Shown: positions 9,559 through 20,400 of the stretch, piece by piece | Position numbering within the stretch: position 1 is the stretch's first letter | How the letters are laid out: each line of letters opens with the position of its first letter | From: Limnephilus marmoratus | Taxonomy: Eukaryota; Arthropoda; Insecta; Trichoptera; Limnephilidae | DNA: 64,000 nt | Direction: 5' to 3' | Assembly: GCA_917880885.1 (NCBI GenBank) | Contig: OU862921.1 | Location: 1 to 64,000, forward strand | Translations under genes and position numbers: made by a program | Notes under the pieces: model-generated | The model's input: only the letters and a program-made list of their open reading frames with translations | What the model was told of the DNA's origin: nothing | Database searches by the model: none

Positions 9559-12500
9559 ATGAATACTTTTGAAAAGGAATCTAAAGAAGAAAATACCAAC
9601 GAATCAAACCCAAGTAATATCATCGTAACCAACGAAGGAAACGCCAGCGGATCAAGCGCTACTGATCCTCCCACAATTCCAAGCGGAAAAATCAACAAAA
9701 TCATCATGGAAGAAAACAGCAGACCAGCATCGGACGTACACCCAGTGTCAGTACGCTTGCCAAGCTGTTGGAAGTCAAATATCGCTCTCTGGTTGGCCCA
9801 GGCCGAGGCACAGTTCGTGAATTCTCGGATAAAAGACGACTTTACCAAATACAATATCGTAATCGCCGCTCTTGATCCTGACACCCTGCAGATAATAAGC
9901 GACATAATAATTAATCCACCAGCCCAAGAAAAGTATATACGCGTCAAGACAGCCCTCATCGAACGTCTTCAGAACTCGGAGGAGAAGCGACTAACTCGAC
10001 TTCTCACCGGCATCCAGTTGGAGGACCAAAAACCAACTGGCCTACTAAGGCACATGCAGGAGTTAGCTGGACCCGCTTTGGCAAAGAGCGCCATCGTCAG
10101 AACACTATGGTTGCAGAGACTCCCACAGCATGTCCAGGCGATACTGTCCGCACTATCAGACAACGATCTCGAACAACTTGCTTCAGCGGCGGACAAAATT
10201 ATAGATGTGTACCAGGCAACCGAATGTACCGCGGTTGACCGTAACAAGCGACCAAGCACATCGCGAGTCGAAGAACCTGAGAACTCGATACTTCTAGAAC
10301 TTCAAAAACAAATACTCTCACTTATTAGAGAAATCGAACAACTGAAGTTGGACCAAAACAACGTCAATCGACAATCCAACTCCGATGGACGAAATAGACA
10401 AAACTTTCGCCGAAATTCGCACGATCAATCCCCATCAAGACAAAACCCCGCTAGAAGACCAAGGTCAGAGTCTCGCGGGAGATCTCCGAACAGGAACCCT
10501 GAGGAATATTGTAAATGGCACAGTATTTATGGTGAAAAGGCATACAAGTGCTACCAACCATGTTCTTTTCCGAAGAAAACACCAGGGAAACGAAAAAAGA
10601 CCACAGTAGAGACATGTGAGCTTCCTGCTAATGGTTGTCGTCTCTTTCTATTTGATCGTGAGACACGTCAGAAGTTCCTTGTAGACACGGGTGCTGACGT
10701 CTCCATAATCCCCAGAGATTTTAACCACAATAAAAAATGCATCACCTCGGATAGCTGCACACCAGCTTTGTACAGCGCCAGTGGTAATTGCATTAAAACC
10801 TACGGCACAAGAATACTAGAACTCAACTTGGGTCTACGTAGGACAATGAAGTGGAAATTTATAGTGGCAGATGTTTCAAGAGCTATTCTGGGAGCCGATT
10901 TTCTGCACAACTTCAACCTTACCGTCAATCTAAAAAAGGCAGCGATCGTGGACTCGTCTACAGGATTGCTGATTCACGGCCCAAAATACAAGGGAACCTC
11001 TTCAGGCATTTCAACAATTTCTAATACCCTGAAGTATAGAGATATCCTCAGTAAATATCCAAGCTTGACGCGGCCTAGTATGAAGACAACTGACTGCAAA
11101 AAACATACAGTAACGCATTGCATCGAAACAAAAGGACCTCCTGTGACAGAACGTGCGCGCAGATTAGCACCAGCCCTCCTAGAAGCAGCCAAACGCGAAT
11201 TTAAATTCCTAATGGAACAAGGAATATGCCGACCTTCCAAAAGCAATTTGGCCAGCCCACTCCACATAGTAAAGAAACCCAACGGTGAATGGCGTCCGTG
11301 TGGTGACTATAGGCGGTTGGACGCGAAGACTGTCCCGGACAAATATCCCATTCCGCAGCTTCACGACTTTGCCCACAAATTATCTAAGGCAACGATCTTT
11401 TCAACTGTTGATTTGACGCGAGCGTACCATCAGATACCTGTCGAACCAGAGGACATTCCAAAGACGGCTATCATCACACCATTTGGATTGTATGAATTTA
11501 CTTCCATGCAATTTGGTTTGTCCAACGCGGCACAAAGTTTCCAACGCTTTATGCACGCCATTACCAGGGATCTGGATTTCTGTTTCGTCTACTTGGACGA
11601 TATCTTAATTGCTTCAGCAAATGAAGAAGAGCATCAACAACACTTGGACATTTTATTCAAACGTCTAGCTGACAATGGACTCATCATTAATATACAAAAG
11701 TGTCAATTTGGTGTAACAACTGTAAATTTTCTTGGACATACAATTACTCCAAGAGGCATGACTCCTATCAAAGAGAAAGTTAAAGCCATAACAGATTTCC
11801 CACTACCTAAAACTGCGAAAGGTTTACGTCGCTTTTTAGGTATGTTAAATTTTTACCGAAAGTTCCTACCTAAAGCTATAAACCTTCAGGCGAAACTATT
11901 CGAATGCATAACTGGCTATAAGAAAAATGACAAAAGAATACTTACCTGGAACCAAGAATTAACAGCAGCGTTCGAAGATTGTAAAAAACACCTGGCGAAT
12001 GCAGCGCTGCTGGCTCATCCGAATCCCAACGCGAAGATTGCCATCATGGTAGACGCAAGTGACACAGCTATTGGAGCATCTTTACAACAATCCAACGGCG
12101 ACACATGGGAACCACTTGGATTCTTTTCTAAAAAATTCACCCCAGCCCAGCGGAATTATAGCACCTTCGACCGTGAACTAACAGGTGTATACGAAGCCAT
12201 AAAATACTTCCGTAATAATGTTGAAGGACGAAATTTTATAATATTTACTGACCACAAGCCGATCACCTTTGCCTTTTGCAAGAAACGTGCCTCTAGCTCT
12301 CCACGCCAGGAAAGACAGCTGGATTTCATCGCACAGTTCTCAACGGATATCAGACATATCTCCGGAGACCGGAACACCGTAGCTGACGCCCTATCTCGAA
12401 TAGAAGAGATTAATTGTCCTACTTCTATTGACTATAGGCAGATGGGAATAGAGCAATGTCATACTGACGGTACTTTGAAGGCAAAAGATGACAGCGCCCT

Positions 12501-12864
12501 CGCCTTACGTCAATTGGTGATTCCTGGCACGGATTCTGCAGTATGGTGTGACATATCGACGGGACACATCAGACCATTTGTACCTGACAGCATGCGTGAT
12601 CAAGTAATCGCAAGTATACATAATGTTTGTCATGCTGGCATTCTAGGAACAACAAAGACAATAAAACAAAGATTTGTGTGGCCCAACATGGCGAAAGACA
12701 TAAAAACTTTCGTTAGAAACTGTATCCCTTGTCAAAAAGCGAAAGTCTCAAAACATACAGTAGCTCCACCCTCAGCTTATGTCTTACCAGAAGACCGCTT
12801 TCGCAACATACATATTGATTTAGTCGACCCCTTCCAGCATGTAATGGATACCAATACCTGTTGA
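9559..12864 (+). CDS. El1 Gag-Pol polyprotein, frameshifted in integrase
   Basis: This polyprotein packages and copies the retrotransposon RNA. Domains in order: a Gag matrix/capsid-like region ([19 protein letters not shown], about residues 63-220); a basic Ser/Arg stretch; a C-x3-H-x9-C-x3-C knuckle (YCKWHS..CYQPC, about 317-336); a retropepsin ([13 protein letters not shown], about 373-385); a reverse transcriptase with YLDD near 678-681; an RNase H (MVDASD near 830 and TDHKPI near 898); and the integrase zinc finger ending CIPCQK (about 1055). The reading frame ends as MDTNTC, where a one-base change near 12838-12850 throws the integrase core into the next frame (continuing at 12861). The ATG at 9559 begins the only long frame. 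No gag-pol frameshift site is needed. Confidence 0.9.
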   Translation: MNTFEKESKEENTNESNPSNIIVTNEGNASGSSATDPPTIPSGKINKIIMEENSRPASDVHPVSVRLPSCWKSNIALWLAQAEAQFVNSRIKDDFTKYNIVIAALDPDTLQIISDIIINPPAQEKYIRVKTALIERLQNSEEKRLTRLLTGIQLEDQKPTGLLRHMQELAGPALAKSAIVRTLWLQRLPQHVQAILSALSDNDLEQLASAADKIIDVYQATECTAVDRNKRPSTSRVEEPENSILLELQKQILSLIREIEQLKLDQNNVNRQSNSDGRNRQNFRRNSHDQSPSRQNPARRPRSESRGRSPNRNPEEYCKWHSIYGEKAYKCYQPCSFPKKTPGKRKKTTVETCELPANGCRLFLFDRETRQKFLVDTGADVSIIPRDFNHNKKCITSDSCTPALYSASGNCIKTYGTRILELNLGLRRTMKWKFIVADVSRAILGADFLHNFNLTVNLKKAAIVDSSTGLLIHGPKYKGTSSGISTISNTLKYRDILSKYPSLTRPSMKTTDCKKHTVTHCIETKGPPVTERARRLAPALLEAAKREFKFLMEQGICRPSKSNLASPLHIVKKPNGEWRPCGDYRRLDAKTVPDKYPIPQLHDFAHKLSKATIFSTVDLTRAYHQIPVEPEDIPKTAIITPFGLYEFTSMQFGLSNAAQSFQRFMHAITRDLDFCFVYLDDILIASANEEEHQQHLDILFKRLADNGLIINIQKCQFGVTTVNFLGHTITPRGMTPIKEKVKAITDFPLPKTAKGLRRFLGMLNFYRKFLPKAINLQAKLFECITGYKKNDKRILTWNQELTAAFEDCKKHLANAALLAHPNPNAKIAIMVDASDTAIGASLQQSNGDTWEPLGFFSKKFTPAQRNYSTFDRELTGVYEAIKYFRNNVEGRNFIIFTDHKPITFAFCKKRASSSPRQERQLDFIAQFSTDIRHISGDRNTVADALSRIEEINCPTSIDYRQMGIEQCHTDGTLKAKDDSALALRQLVIPGTDSAVWCDISTGHIRPFVPDSMRDQVIASIHNVCHAGILGTTKTIKQRFVWPNMAKDIKTFVRNCIPCQKAKVSKHTVAPPSAYVLPEDRFRNIHIDLVDPFQHVMDTNTC

Positions 12865-13338
12865 CAATGATTGATAGATTCACCCGATGGCCAGAAGCAG
12901 TACCATTGAAAGACATGTCTGCAGAAACCGTCGCAAATGCACTGATGGAACACTGGATAGCTCGTCACGGGACCCCGGAGACGATAACGTCAGACCAGGG
13001 ACGTCAATTTGAAAGTTTTCTTTTTAAGAAACTGACGGAGAAATTGGGAATAAAACATACAAGGACTACAGCATACCACCCACAAGCCAACGGCTTAATA
13101 GAGAGATGGCACCGTACACTGAAAGCCTCTCTTATGGCAAGCGGTGACCCGAACTGGTTGGAGAATCTCCCGCTTATACTACTCGGATTGAGATCTACAG
13201 TTCGCGAAGACTTAAAATGTTCCCCAGCTGAACTCACATATGGTTGAACATTGAGACTACCTTGTGATTTCTTCACCGAAACACCTAAAGAAGAGCCCGA
13301 CACTTATGTAGGTCGACTTCAGAGGAAATTTGAGAACA
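12861..13338 (+). pseudogene. El1 integrase core, stop codon and El2 insertion
   Basis: After the frameshift the integrase catalytic core resumes ([13 protein letters not shown]). The second catalytic Asp is in SDQGRQF and the Glu in [12 protein letters not shown] at 13245-13247 interrupts the frame just after AELTYG, where the family normally reads on. The frame then continues (TLRLPCDFF..) to 13338, where El2 is inserted. The remaining C-terminus is found at 25335-25681. Confidence 0.88.
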
Positions 13339-14008
13339 TGTTACGTAACAGAATCGGCTCCCGAGCGGAAGGTTAAGTGAATCGTCCCCACTACACGTGC
13401 CTACCGTTTCCTCTCCCCGCACCGCGCGACCACCCCGCGTCAGGCGCGAAGCGCCGGGCGGCCCGCCGGCCGCCATTCCTTCGCTGGCCCTCGGCCAAGC
13501 GACTGCGCTACGCGCGATTTGCGCTGTTTGTGCTCTACGATATTAACTCCGCGATGTATTGTTTGCAATTGTGTTGTGAACGGAATCCAGAAAAGATGGC
13601 AGACCACGCATCTAGCTATGTGAGTACCAACTCGCTTCCTCCCCCCCACCGTGTGCTTTGAACCGTTTGTAACTTCCTTTAAACGCATAGAGAGAGGGAG
13701 AAATCCTCGTTAGGTCAGTAGGGTAGTTTAACTTGTGTTTTGTGCCGACACTGGCCGTATGTGTATCACCCTGTTCTGTTTATTGAATAAACCCTTTAAA
13801 TGCAAACACTGTGTACTGATTGAAGAGGGAGTCCCGGGGATTTTGAGGAGAGGAGGGGAAGGAAGAATTGACCAAGCGAACCACTGGCACTCGCCCTGTT
13901 TTTAGGAGGAATCATGTTCGAGCCGGTTTGAGCTAACCGACGGCTGTTATTGTGTGTGTTTTACAGGAATAGGGCCTGGGGTAGGCCGCTGCTGCAGCGC
14001 CCCCAGCA
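13339..14008 (+). repeat. El2 5' LTR
   Basis: TGTTACGTAACAG..CCCCCAGCA, 670 bp. The first 200 bp are very GC-rich, unlike the surroundings. AATAAA is at 13786-13791. It contains an ATG in strong context (13596), a GTGAGT donor (13620) and a pyrimidine-rich TTTTACAG acceptor (13966). The 94-codon open stretch from 13380 lies wholly within the LTR and has no recognisable domain. Confidence 0.93.
13620..13966 (+). promoter_or_regulatory. Candidate intron within El2 LTR
   Basis: GTGAGT at 13620 matches a 5' splice site. TGTGTGTGTTTTACAG ending at 13966 matches a 3' splice site with a polypyrimidine tract. The pair recurs at 24942 and 25288 in the 3' LTR. Splicing would join the short reading frame opening at ATG 13596 to LTR-end sequence. 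This is inferred from consensus only. Confidence 0.4.
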
Positions 14009-14009
14009 C

Positions 14010-14027
14010 TGGCGTTCCCAACTTAGG
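14010..14027 (+). promoter_or_regulatory. El2 primer-binding site
   Basis: TGGCGTTCCCAACTTAGG begins one base after the 5' LTR. TGGCG is the usual start of gypsy primer sites, but I cannot assign the tRNA with confidence. Confidence 0.65.
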
Positions 14028-15080
14028 GGCAATTTTTTTTTTCCTCCCTCTTCACAGTCGCTCGCCTCGTTCTTCAATCAGCCATTGTTTAAACTGTATA
14101 ATCTATAATGTTTTGTCTTGTTTCTTTCCCAATTTGTCTAGCATTACCATCAAAAAACATCGACGCGAGTGTAACTTCGAATTGCAAATTTAAACTATCG
14201 CGGGCACATTCCTTCATTTTCGAGTCGTCACTCGACAAAACATTATCACCGGTATTCCTACGTAAAGTGCTCAACCAAGAAAGTTGCCGTCGTGAATAAT
14301 ATAGTGTTTACAAGTGTCGACCGACTAAATTTGCTAGTTTCAAATACAAGATTAATAGTGGAAATGTACACAAATATTTAAAACAAAGTTATTCAACAAT
14401 TAAAATCCTGTATATGATAAACCAATTACCCGCTTCGTTTCCCGAAAGTTAATTAACCAGTTTTCATTAATAAACTTATTCCGCAGTGTGCTGGTCTGTA
14501 TTTGATATCGACATATACTGCGAATAGGGGTCTATTTCGCAAAATACTGGCCTGTACATATAACGGCATATTTTGCAGCTTAAGGGAAACAAGTGGATTA
14601 AATTCTTTCTACCTTTTGACAATTGAGCATTTTTCTAATTTTGCCGCCTGTTTCATCATTTAGCTTTTTTTTCTTTCGTAAGAAACAGACGACATAATTT
14701 GAAAGACGTTCGGTTCGCGTTGACGTCGTTTCCTCGAGTCAGGCATTACATTACGTATGCACATCTGCATATAACTTGTTATGACAAGAGGAAGTCGGCG
14801 GATAAATACCAGTAATGGTGTATGCTCAAATCAGGCTGCAGTATAGCCACGTTAAATAAAGAACAATTCCCCAAGACATTGTTGAATTTTCAAACATACT
14901 TCCACGAAAACTTGTATAAAAGAAAAAATATTTCCTTTCCTTTCTAAAGAACCCCCCCCTTTGGAAGGCTAATCGAAATATTCCAAAAAACATGTTCATT
15001 TAAGGCGAACCTCGTTTCCGTTTTTTTATTTTTTCTTTTCCGGACTTTTGCTTATTTGCAAACCTTTTTCAAAAACATCG
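14028..15080 (+). other. El2 leader, first part
   Basis: Non-coding. It includes a T-rich segment and AT-rich sequence with no recognised motif, leading into the 100-bp tandem array. Confidence 0.5.
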
Positions 15081-16235
15081 GGATTTTTTCTCAAAATTAC
15101 GTTTTTTGAGGGAAACCGCTGCTCAAATTTTCTCTCATTCCGGACTTAGAAAATTTTCAACAAATTTTCAAAACATCGGGATTTTTTCTCAAAATCACGT
15201 TTTTGTAAGGGGAACCGCTGCCCAATTTTTTTTCTCGTTTTTGGACTTTGAAAAATTTTCAACAAATTTTCAAAACATCTGGATTTTTTCTCAAAATCAC
15301 GTTTTTTGAGGGGAACCTCTGCGCAAATTTTTCTCGTTTTTGGACTTTGAAAAATTTTCAAGAAATTCCCAAAACATCTGGATTTTTTCTCAAAATCACG
15401 TTTTTTGAGGGGAACCTCTGCGCAAATTTTTCTCGTTTTTGGACTTTTAAAAAATTTTTCAACAAATTTTCAAAACATCGGGATTTTTTCTCAAAATCAC
15501 GTTTTTGTAAGGGAAACCGCTGCCCAAATTTTTCTCGTTTTCGGACTTAGAAAAATTTTCTACAAATTTTCAAAACATCAGGATTTTTTCTCAAAATCAC
15601 GTTTTTGTAAGGGAAACCGCTGCCCAAATTTTTCTCGTTTTCGGACTTAGAAAAATTTTCTACAAATTTTCAAAACATCAGGATTTTTTCTCAAAATCAC
15701 GTTTTTGTAAGGGAAACCGCTGCCCAAATTTTTCTCGTTTTCGGACTTAGAAAAATTTTCTACAAATTTTCAAAACATCAGGATTTTTTCTCAAAATCAC
15801 GTTTTTTGAGGGAAACCGCTGCCCAATTTTTTTTCTCGTCTATGGACTTTGAAAATTTTCAACAAATTTTCAAAACATCAGGATTTTTTCTCAAAATCAC
15901 GTTTTTCGAGGGGAACCGCTGCCCAATTTTTTTTCTCGTCTATGGACTTTGAAAATTTTCAACAAATTTTCAAAACATCTGGATTTTTTCTCAAAATCAC
16001 GTTTTTTGAGGGGAACCTCTGCGCAAATTTTTCTCGTTTTTGGACTTTGAAAAATTTTCAAGAAATTCCCAAAACATCTGGATTTTTTCTCAAAATCACG
16101 TTTTTTGAGGGGAACCTCTGCGCAAATTTTTCTCGTTTTTGGACTTTGAAAATTTTCAACAAATTTTCAAAACATCAGGATTTTTTCCCAAAATCACGTT
16201 TTTTGAGGGGAACCGCTGCCCAAATTTTCAAATAA
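15081..16235. repeat. 12-copy 100-bp minisatellite in El2 leader
   Basis: The phrase GGATTTTTTCTCAAAATCACG recurs, apart from single-base variants, at about 15081, 15180, 15281, 15380, 15481, 15581, 15681, 15781, 15881, 15981, 16080 and 16178, giving 98-101-bp periods. Each unit continues with GTTTTT..AAACCGCTGCCCAA, TTTCTCGTTTTYGGACTT and AATTTTCAACAAATTTTCAAAACATC. Two sub-types alternate (ACCGCTGCCC and ACCTCTGCGC), which implies block duplications. The array stays open in shifting frames because it lacks stops, not because it codes. Confidence 0.95.
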
Positions 16236-16385
16236 ACCAAACACTTATAAAAAACGCGTTTTTTTTCAAAAACTTTTTGTAAAAATACGTCCCCAGTGGT
16301 CAATCTCTGCCCAATTTCTTTCCAATTGCGAGTCTAGTTCTCACTTTTTCCAACATAAGGTCACTCTGATACGACCTTATACACC

Positions 16386-17477
16386 ATGGAAGTTCCTCAA
16401 GTCACGCTGGGTATAATCCCACACATTTTTACTTCAAAAAAGGAGGAACTACTACAGGCCCTGAGAAATAGAAAGATTTCTCCTAGGAATAAATCCAAAA
16501 AATGCCTCACTCTATATGCTTCTTTCTACAACAAAAAATATATCAGGAGGTTGCAATTTCAACCGGAAGTCACCTCGGAAATCATCACTACCCCCCTCAC
16601 AGTCTCCGAAGCAAAACCCGTGGTAGTGCAAGCCCAAGAACCAACAAAAATATACGATCTGACATCCTGGAAAACAAAATACAACGGACTCACGGATGTA
16701 GAGGATTTCATCAACAGAATAGAGGAAACAGCTCAAGTCAGAGGAATTCCCGAGAACATCCTACACAGAAATTTCATAGACCTCATCGCTCCTGAAATGC
16801 TTACCTGGCACAGGATACATAAGAGAAAAACAAACTCATGGAAGGAACTCAGGGCGGCACTTTTAACGAGTTTCGGAGAAAAAAAGGCCCAACACAGAAT
16901 CAGGTTATCCTTACTCGCTATCAAGCAACACCCCGGAGAGCCTGTCGCTAGATTCACGCAGAGGGCAGAGGCCATCAATATTAAGCTCGCCCAACCCGTT
17001 CCTGAAGTGGAACTCCTCCCAGTTTTGATCGACGGTCTCCTGCCCAGATATGAGAACATCATAACTTCCCAGAAAATTTCCACGCTGGAGCAACTTAAGG
17101 ACGTCTGTCAGCTACTGGAGGCATACCAGGATCGGAAGAGAGACGAAAGGTTCCCCAAGGAAAACTTTCGCCCCAGCACTTCGTCCGGCATAAAACCAGA
17201 GCACAACGAAAAGAAATCCTGCTCTTTTTGCCACAAGGTTGGTCACTCCCAAGCCTCTTGTTTCAAACAAGCTAAACTTTTATCTTCAAGAGACCCCCAA
17301 TCTAACAAAAGGCGATCTGTCGATCGTTCTCCAAGAAGAGATGAAGGGAGGAAGTTTGGCAAAAGACCACGCCAAGACAATACTGAGACACCCATCCCGG
17401 ACCTCAGATTCATCAAACCCCCTACAGATTTCTCAAGGCCCCCTCCCAATTGGACAGTCAAGAGGCCAAAAAACTAG
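16386..17477 (+). CDS. El2 Gag
   Basis: The 363-residue structural protein forms the particle and binds RNA. The ATG at 16386 sits in a near-ideal CACCATGG context. A conserved Gag core (LTSWKTKYNGLTDVEDFINRI.., LIDGLLPRYENII) covers about residues 90-245. A CCHC knuckle, CSFCHKVGHSQASC, lies at about 279-292. A basic Arg/Ser tail follows. The frame ends PKN then TAG, and the last seven bases before the stop are A AAA AAC, which allows -1 slippage into pol. The protein is intact with no premature stop. Confidence 0.92.
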   Translation: MEVPQVTLGIIPHIFTSKKEELLQALRNRKISPRNKSKKCLTLYASFYNKKYIRRLQFQPEVTSEIITTPLTVSEAKPVVVQAQEPTKIYDLTSWKTKYNGLTDVEDFINRIEETAQVRGIPENILHRNFIDLIAPEMLTWHRIHKRKTNSWKELRAALLTSFGEKKAQHRIRLSLLAIKQHPGEPVARFTQRAEAINIKLAQPVPEVELLPVLIDGLLPRYENIITSQKISTLEQLKDVCQLLEAYQDRKRDERFPKENFRPSTSSGIKPEHNEKKSCSFCHKVGHSQASCFKQAKLLSSRDPQSNKRRSVDRSPRRDEGRKFGKRPRQDNTETPIPDLRFIKPPTDFSRPPPNWTVKRPKN

Positions 17478-20400
17478 AACCCAACCTCCCGGGCCATCCC
17501 CCCCATAGGCCGAAGGAATGGTCGGAGTGGTTGGAACACGTCAAATTCTTCAAAAAGGCCTTACCCCTCTCTACAGTTTGCTGCAAACAGGCAATAGACG
17601 GTAGACCCTTCGCGCATTTTTCTATAAACAATGTGGTTTTTTCTGGTCTCCTCGACAGCGGCGCGTCTGTCAGCTGTCTGGGCGACAACGCTCACACCTT
17701 ATTCACAAACTGTGGTTTTAAAATGGAAGAACATTCTTCACATGTCACCACAGCAGACAACACTTCACAACGTGTCATTGGTTCTCTTACCCTGCCGATC
17801 AATTGCGACACAAAAACAGTTCGGATCAAATTTCTGGTTGTACCTACAATCTCGCAAAAATTTATCCTGGGAGTGGATTTTTGGATGGCTTTCAAAATTG
17901 CTCCACAGTTGTTTAACAACCCCTCCGTTCCCCCCCAAGTGAACGAAATCCGTACAGTAATACCGTACGAAAATTTGAACCCCCTGCAAACAGATCAGTT
18001 GGATCAAATGATAAACAAGTTTGAATCAATCTCATTCGAAAAGTGTGGTTTAGGCTTAACCAACTTAGTAGAACACCATATAAAAACAACAGGCCCCCCA
18101 ATCAAACAAAGGTATTATAACCTCGCTCCTCAAAAATTAAAAATATTAGAAAAGGAATTGGACGATATGTTAAGAATGGGAGTGGTGGTACCCAGCCGCA
18201 GTGCTTGGACCAACCCCACCTTAATAGTTTCAAAGAAAGACGGCTCGGCACGTTTCTGCCTCGATAGCAGACGCCTCAACGCATGTACAGTGTCAGACGC
18301 CTACCCCCTCCCTTTGGTTAACTCCATCCTCGACAGACTTCGAAACGCTAAATACATCTCATCTATAGATTTGAGCAAAGCTTTCTGGCAAATACCTTTG
18401 GATCCCAGCTCCTGCGAAAAAACTGCCTTCGTAGTGCCTGGCAGGGGCATGTTTCACTTTAAAAGGCTACCCTTCGGTTTAAAAAACAGCCCAGCGGAGC
18501 TACAAAGGCTCATGGATAAATTGTTTGGCCCAGAGTTCGACAACAACTTATTTTGCTACCTGGATGACTTGATCATCATCAGCGATACTTTTGAAAAACA
18601 CATACTCATTCTAGAAAAGGTTTTTCAACAACTCAAACAAGCCGGTTTGACTATAAACCTTAAAAAATCGGAATTCTGCAAACATCGCCTACGATACTTG
18701 GGCTTCATAGTAGATGAAGAAGGCCTAAGAACCGACCCCGCAAAAGTTGCAGCTATGACAAACTTCCCCCGGCCCACGAATGCAAAAGAGGTAAAAGCTT
18801 TCCTCGGCCTCACCGGTTATTACAGAAGATTCATAAAAAACTTCTCAACACTCGCGGCGCCGCTCAACAAAATCACGGGCGTCCGCAAAGGTACCAGTAA
18901 CTTTGCCTGGTCCGTAGAGACCGAGTCAGCATTCAACTCCTTGAAGGAAGCCCTTCAGTCAGCCCCGGTACTGAATTGTCCTGACTTCAGCCTCCCCTTT
19001 ACGATCCATTCAGACGCATCAAACGTCGGAATCGGAGGAGTCCTCACTCAGAATTTTACGGACGGCGAACACCCCGTGGCATATTTCTCTCGAACCCTAA
19101 ACAAGCACGAAAAAAATTACGGAATCACTGAGAGAGAATTATTAGCAGTCATGGAATCCATTCAACATTTCCGCGGATACATTGAGGGCAGTAAGTTTAC
19201 CGTGGTTACGGACCATAGCAGCCTAAAGTGGCTGATCTCGCTAGACAATCCCTCTGGAAGATTGGCTCGCTGGTCGTCCCGCCTATCTCAATACACATTC
19301 GATGTCATCCACCGTAAAGGCGCGGATAATATCGTCCCGGATGCCCTTTCTAGAATCGAGATTGCGATACTAAACACGGTATCATCCAATTCTAGTCTCC
19401 CCACAAAAGATTTATGGTATCAAAAAATCTTCCAAGGATGCAGTAACAACCCACAAAAGTTTCCGAATTTTACAATTAAAAACGGACAATTATACCGCAA
19501 CTGCAAGCCACCACTGTCAATATTAGAGGATTATGCCTGGAAAATGGTAGTCCCTCTCGAAAATAGAGAACAGGTTATTATCAATAACCACAGTGCCGTA
19601 GATTCCATACACCCTGGAACCTTTAAAACATATAAAAAAATATCTCTGAGATATTATTGGCCTGGTTTATTCAAACAAGTACGTCTATTCATCTCCAAAT
19701 GTGACATCTGTAAGGCTTACAAACACAGCACGGCACCACCGTCTGGCCTAATGGGCAACCCCAAGCGTGCCGATAGACCACTTCAATCCTTCTCAATGGA
19801 CCTCATCGGACCTTTCCCTAGAAGCTACGCAGGTTACATGCATATACTCAGTGTGGTGGACGTTTTTTCCAAATACTGCTGGTTGTTTCCTCTGAAAAGG
19901 GCGACCGCAGCAGCAATAACCAATCTGTTAGAAAAGCATATTTTCATACCCTACGGTATTCCTCGTACTATAATATGCGACAATGGCAAACAATTTATAG
20001 CTCTAGAATTTAAAGAGTTTTTGTCTAAATATGGTATAAAGGATATATTCTACAATACCCTTTACACCCCACAGAACAACACCGTCGAACGATACAACCA
20101 GACCATTAATACGGCTCTGGCAATTCTGGTCGGCAAGGACCAACGTACATGGTGCAAAAAATTAGACAAAATACAAGCAGCCATGAACAACACGGTGAAC
20201 CTCGCTACAGGCTATACACCATTTTTTCTCAAACACGGCATGGAGCAAGTAGTTCACGGTTCATTACACCCTGACATTTGCCTTCCACCCACCCCTTCCG
20301 CCACAGCAGACCCCGCAGCAAATTACGCTCACCGCTTGGAGGAACTCTCCGCTATCTATAGCGAAGTAACAGACGCTCTACTATTGGCCCACCAAAAGAG

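Noticed and set aside
9465..9959. 164-codon minus-strand frame opposite El1 gag
   Set aside because: Shadow of the gag coding strand with no family resemblance.
13380..13661. 94-codon frame in the El2 LTR as a gene
   Set aside because: It lies wholly inside the LTR, is duplicated at 24699-24983 because the LTR is, and has no domain. The ATG and splice motifs are reported instead.
15106..16235. Phe/Lys-rich repeat proteins across the leader array
   Set aside because: The 100-bp period is not a multiple of three, so frames rotate. The absence of stops comes from composition.
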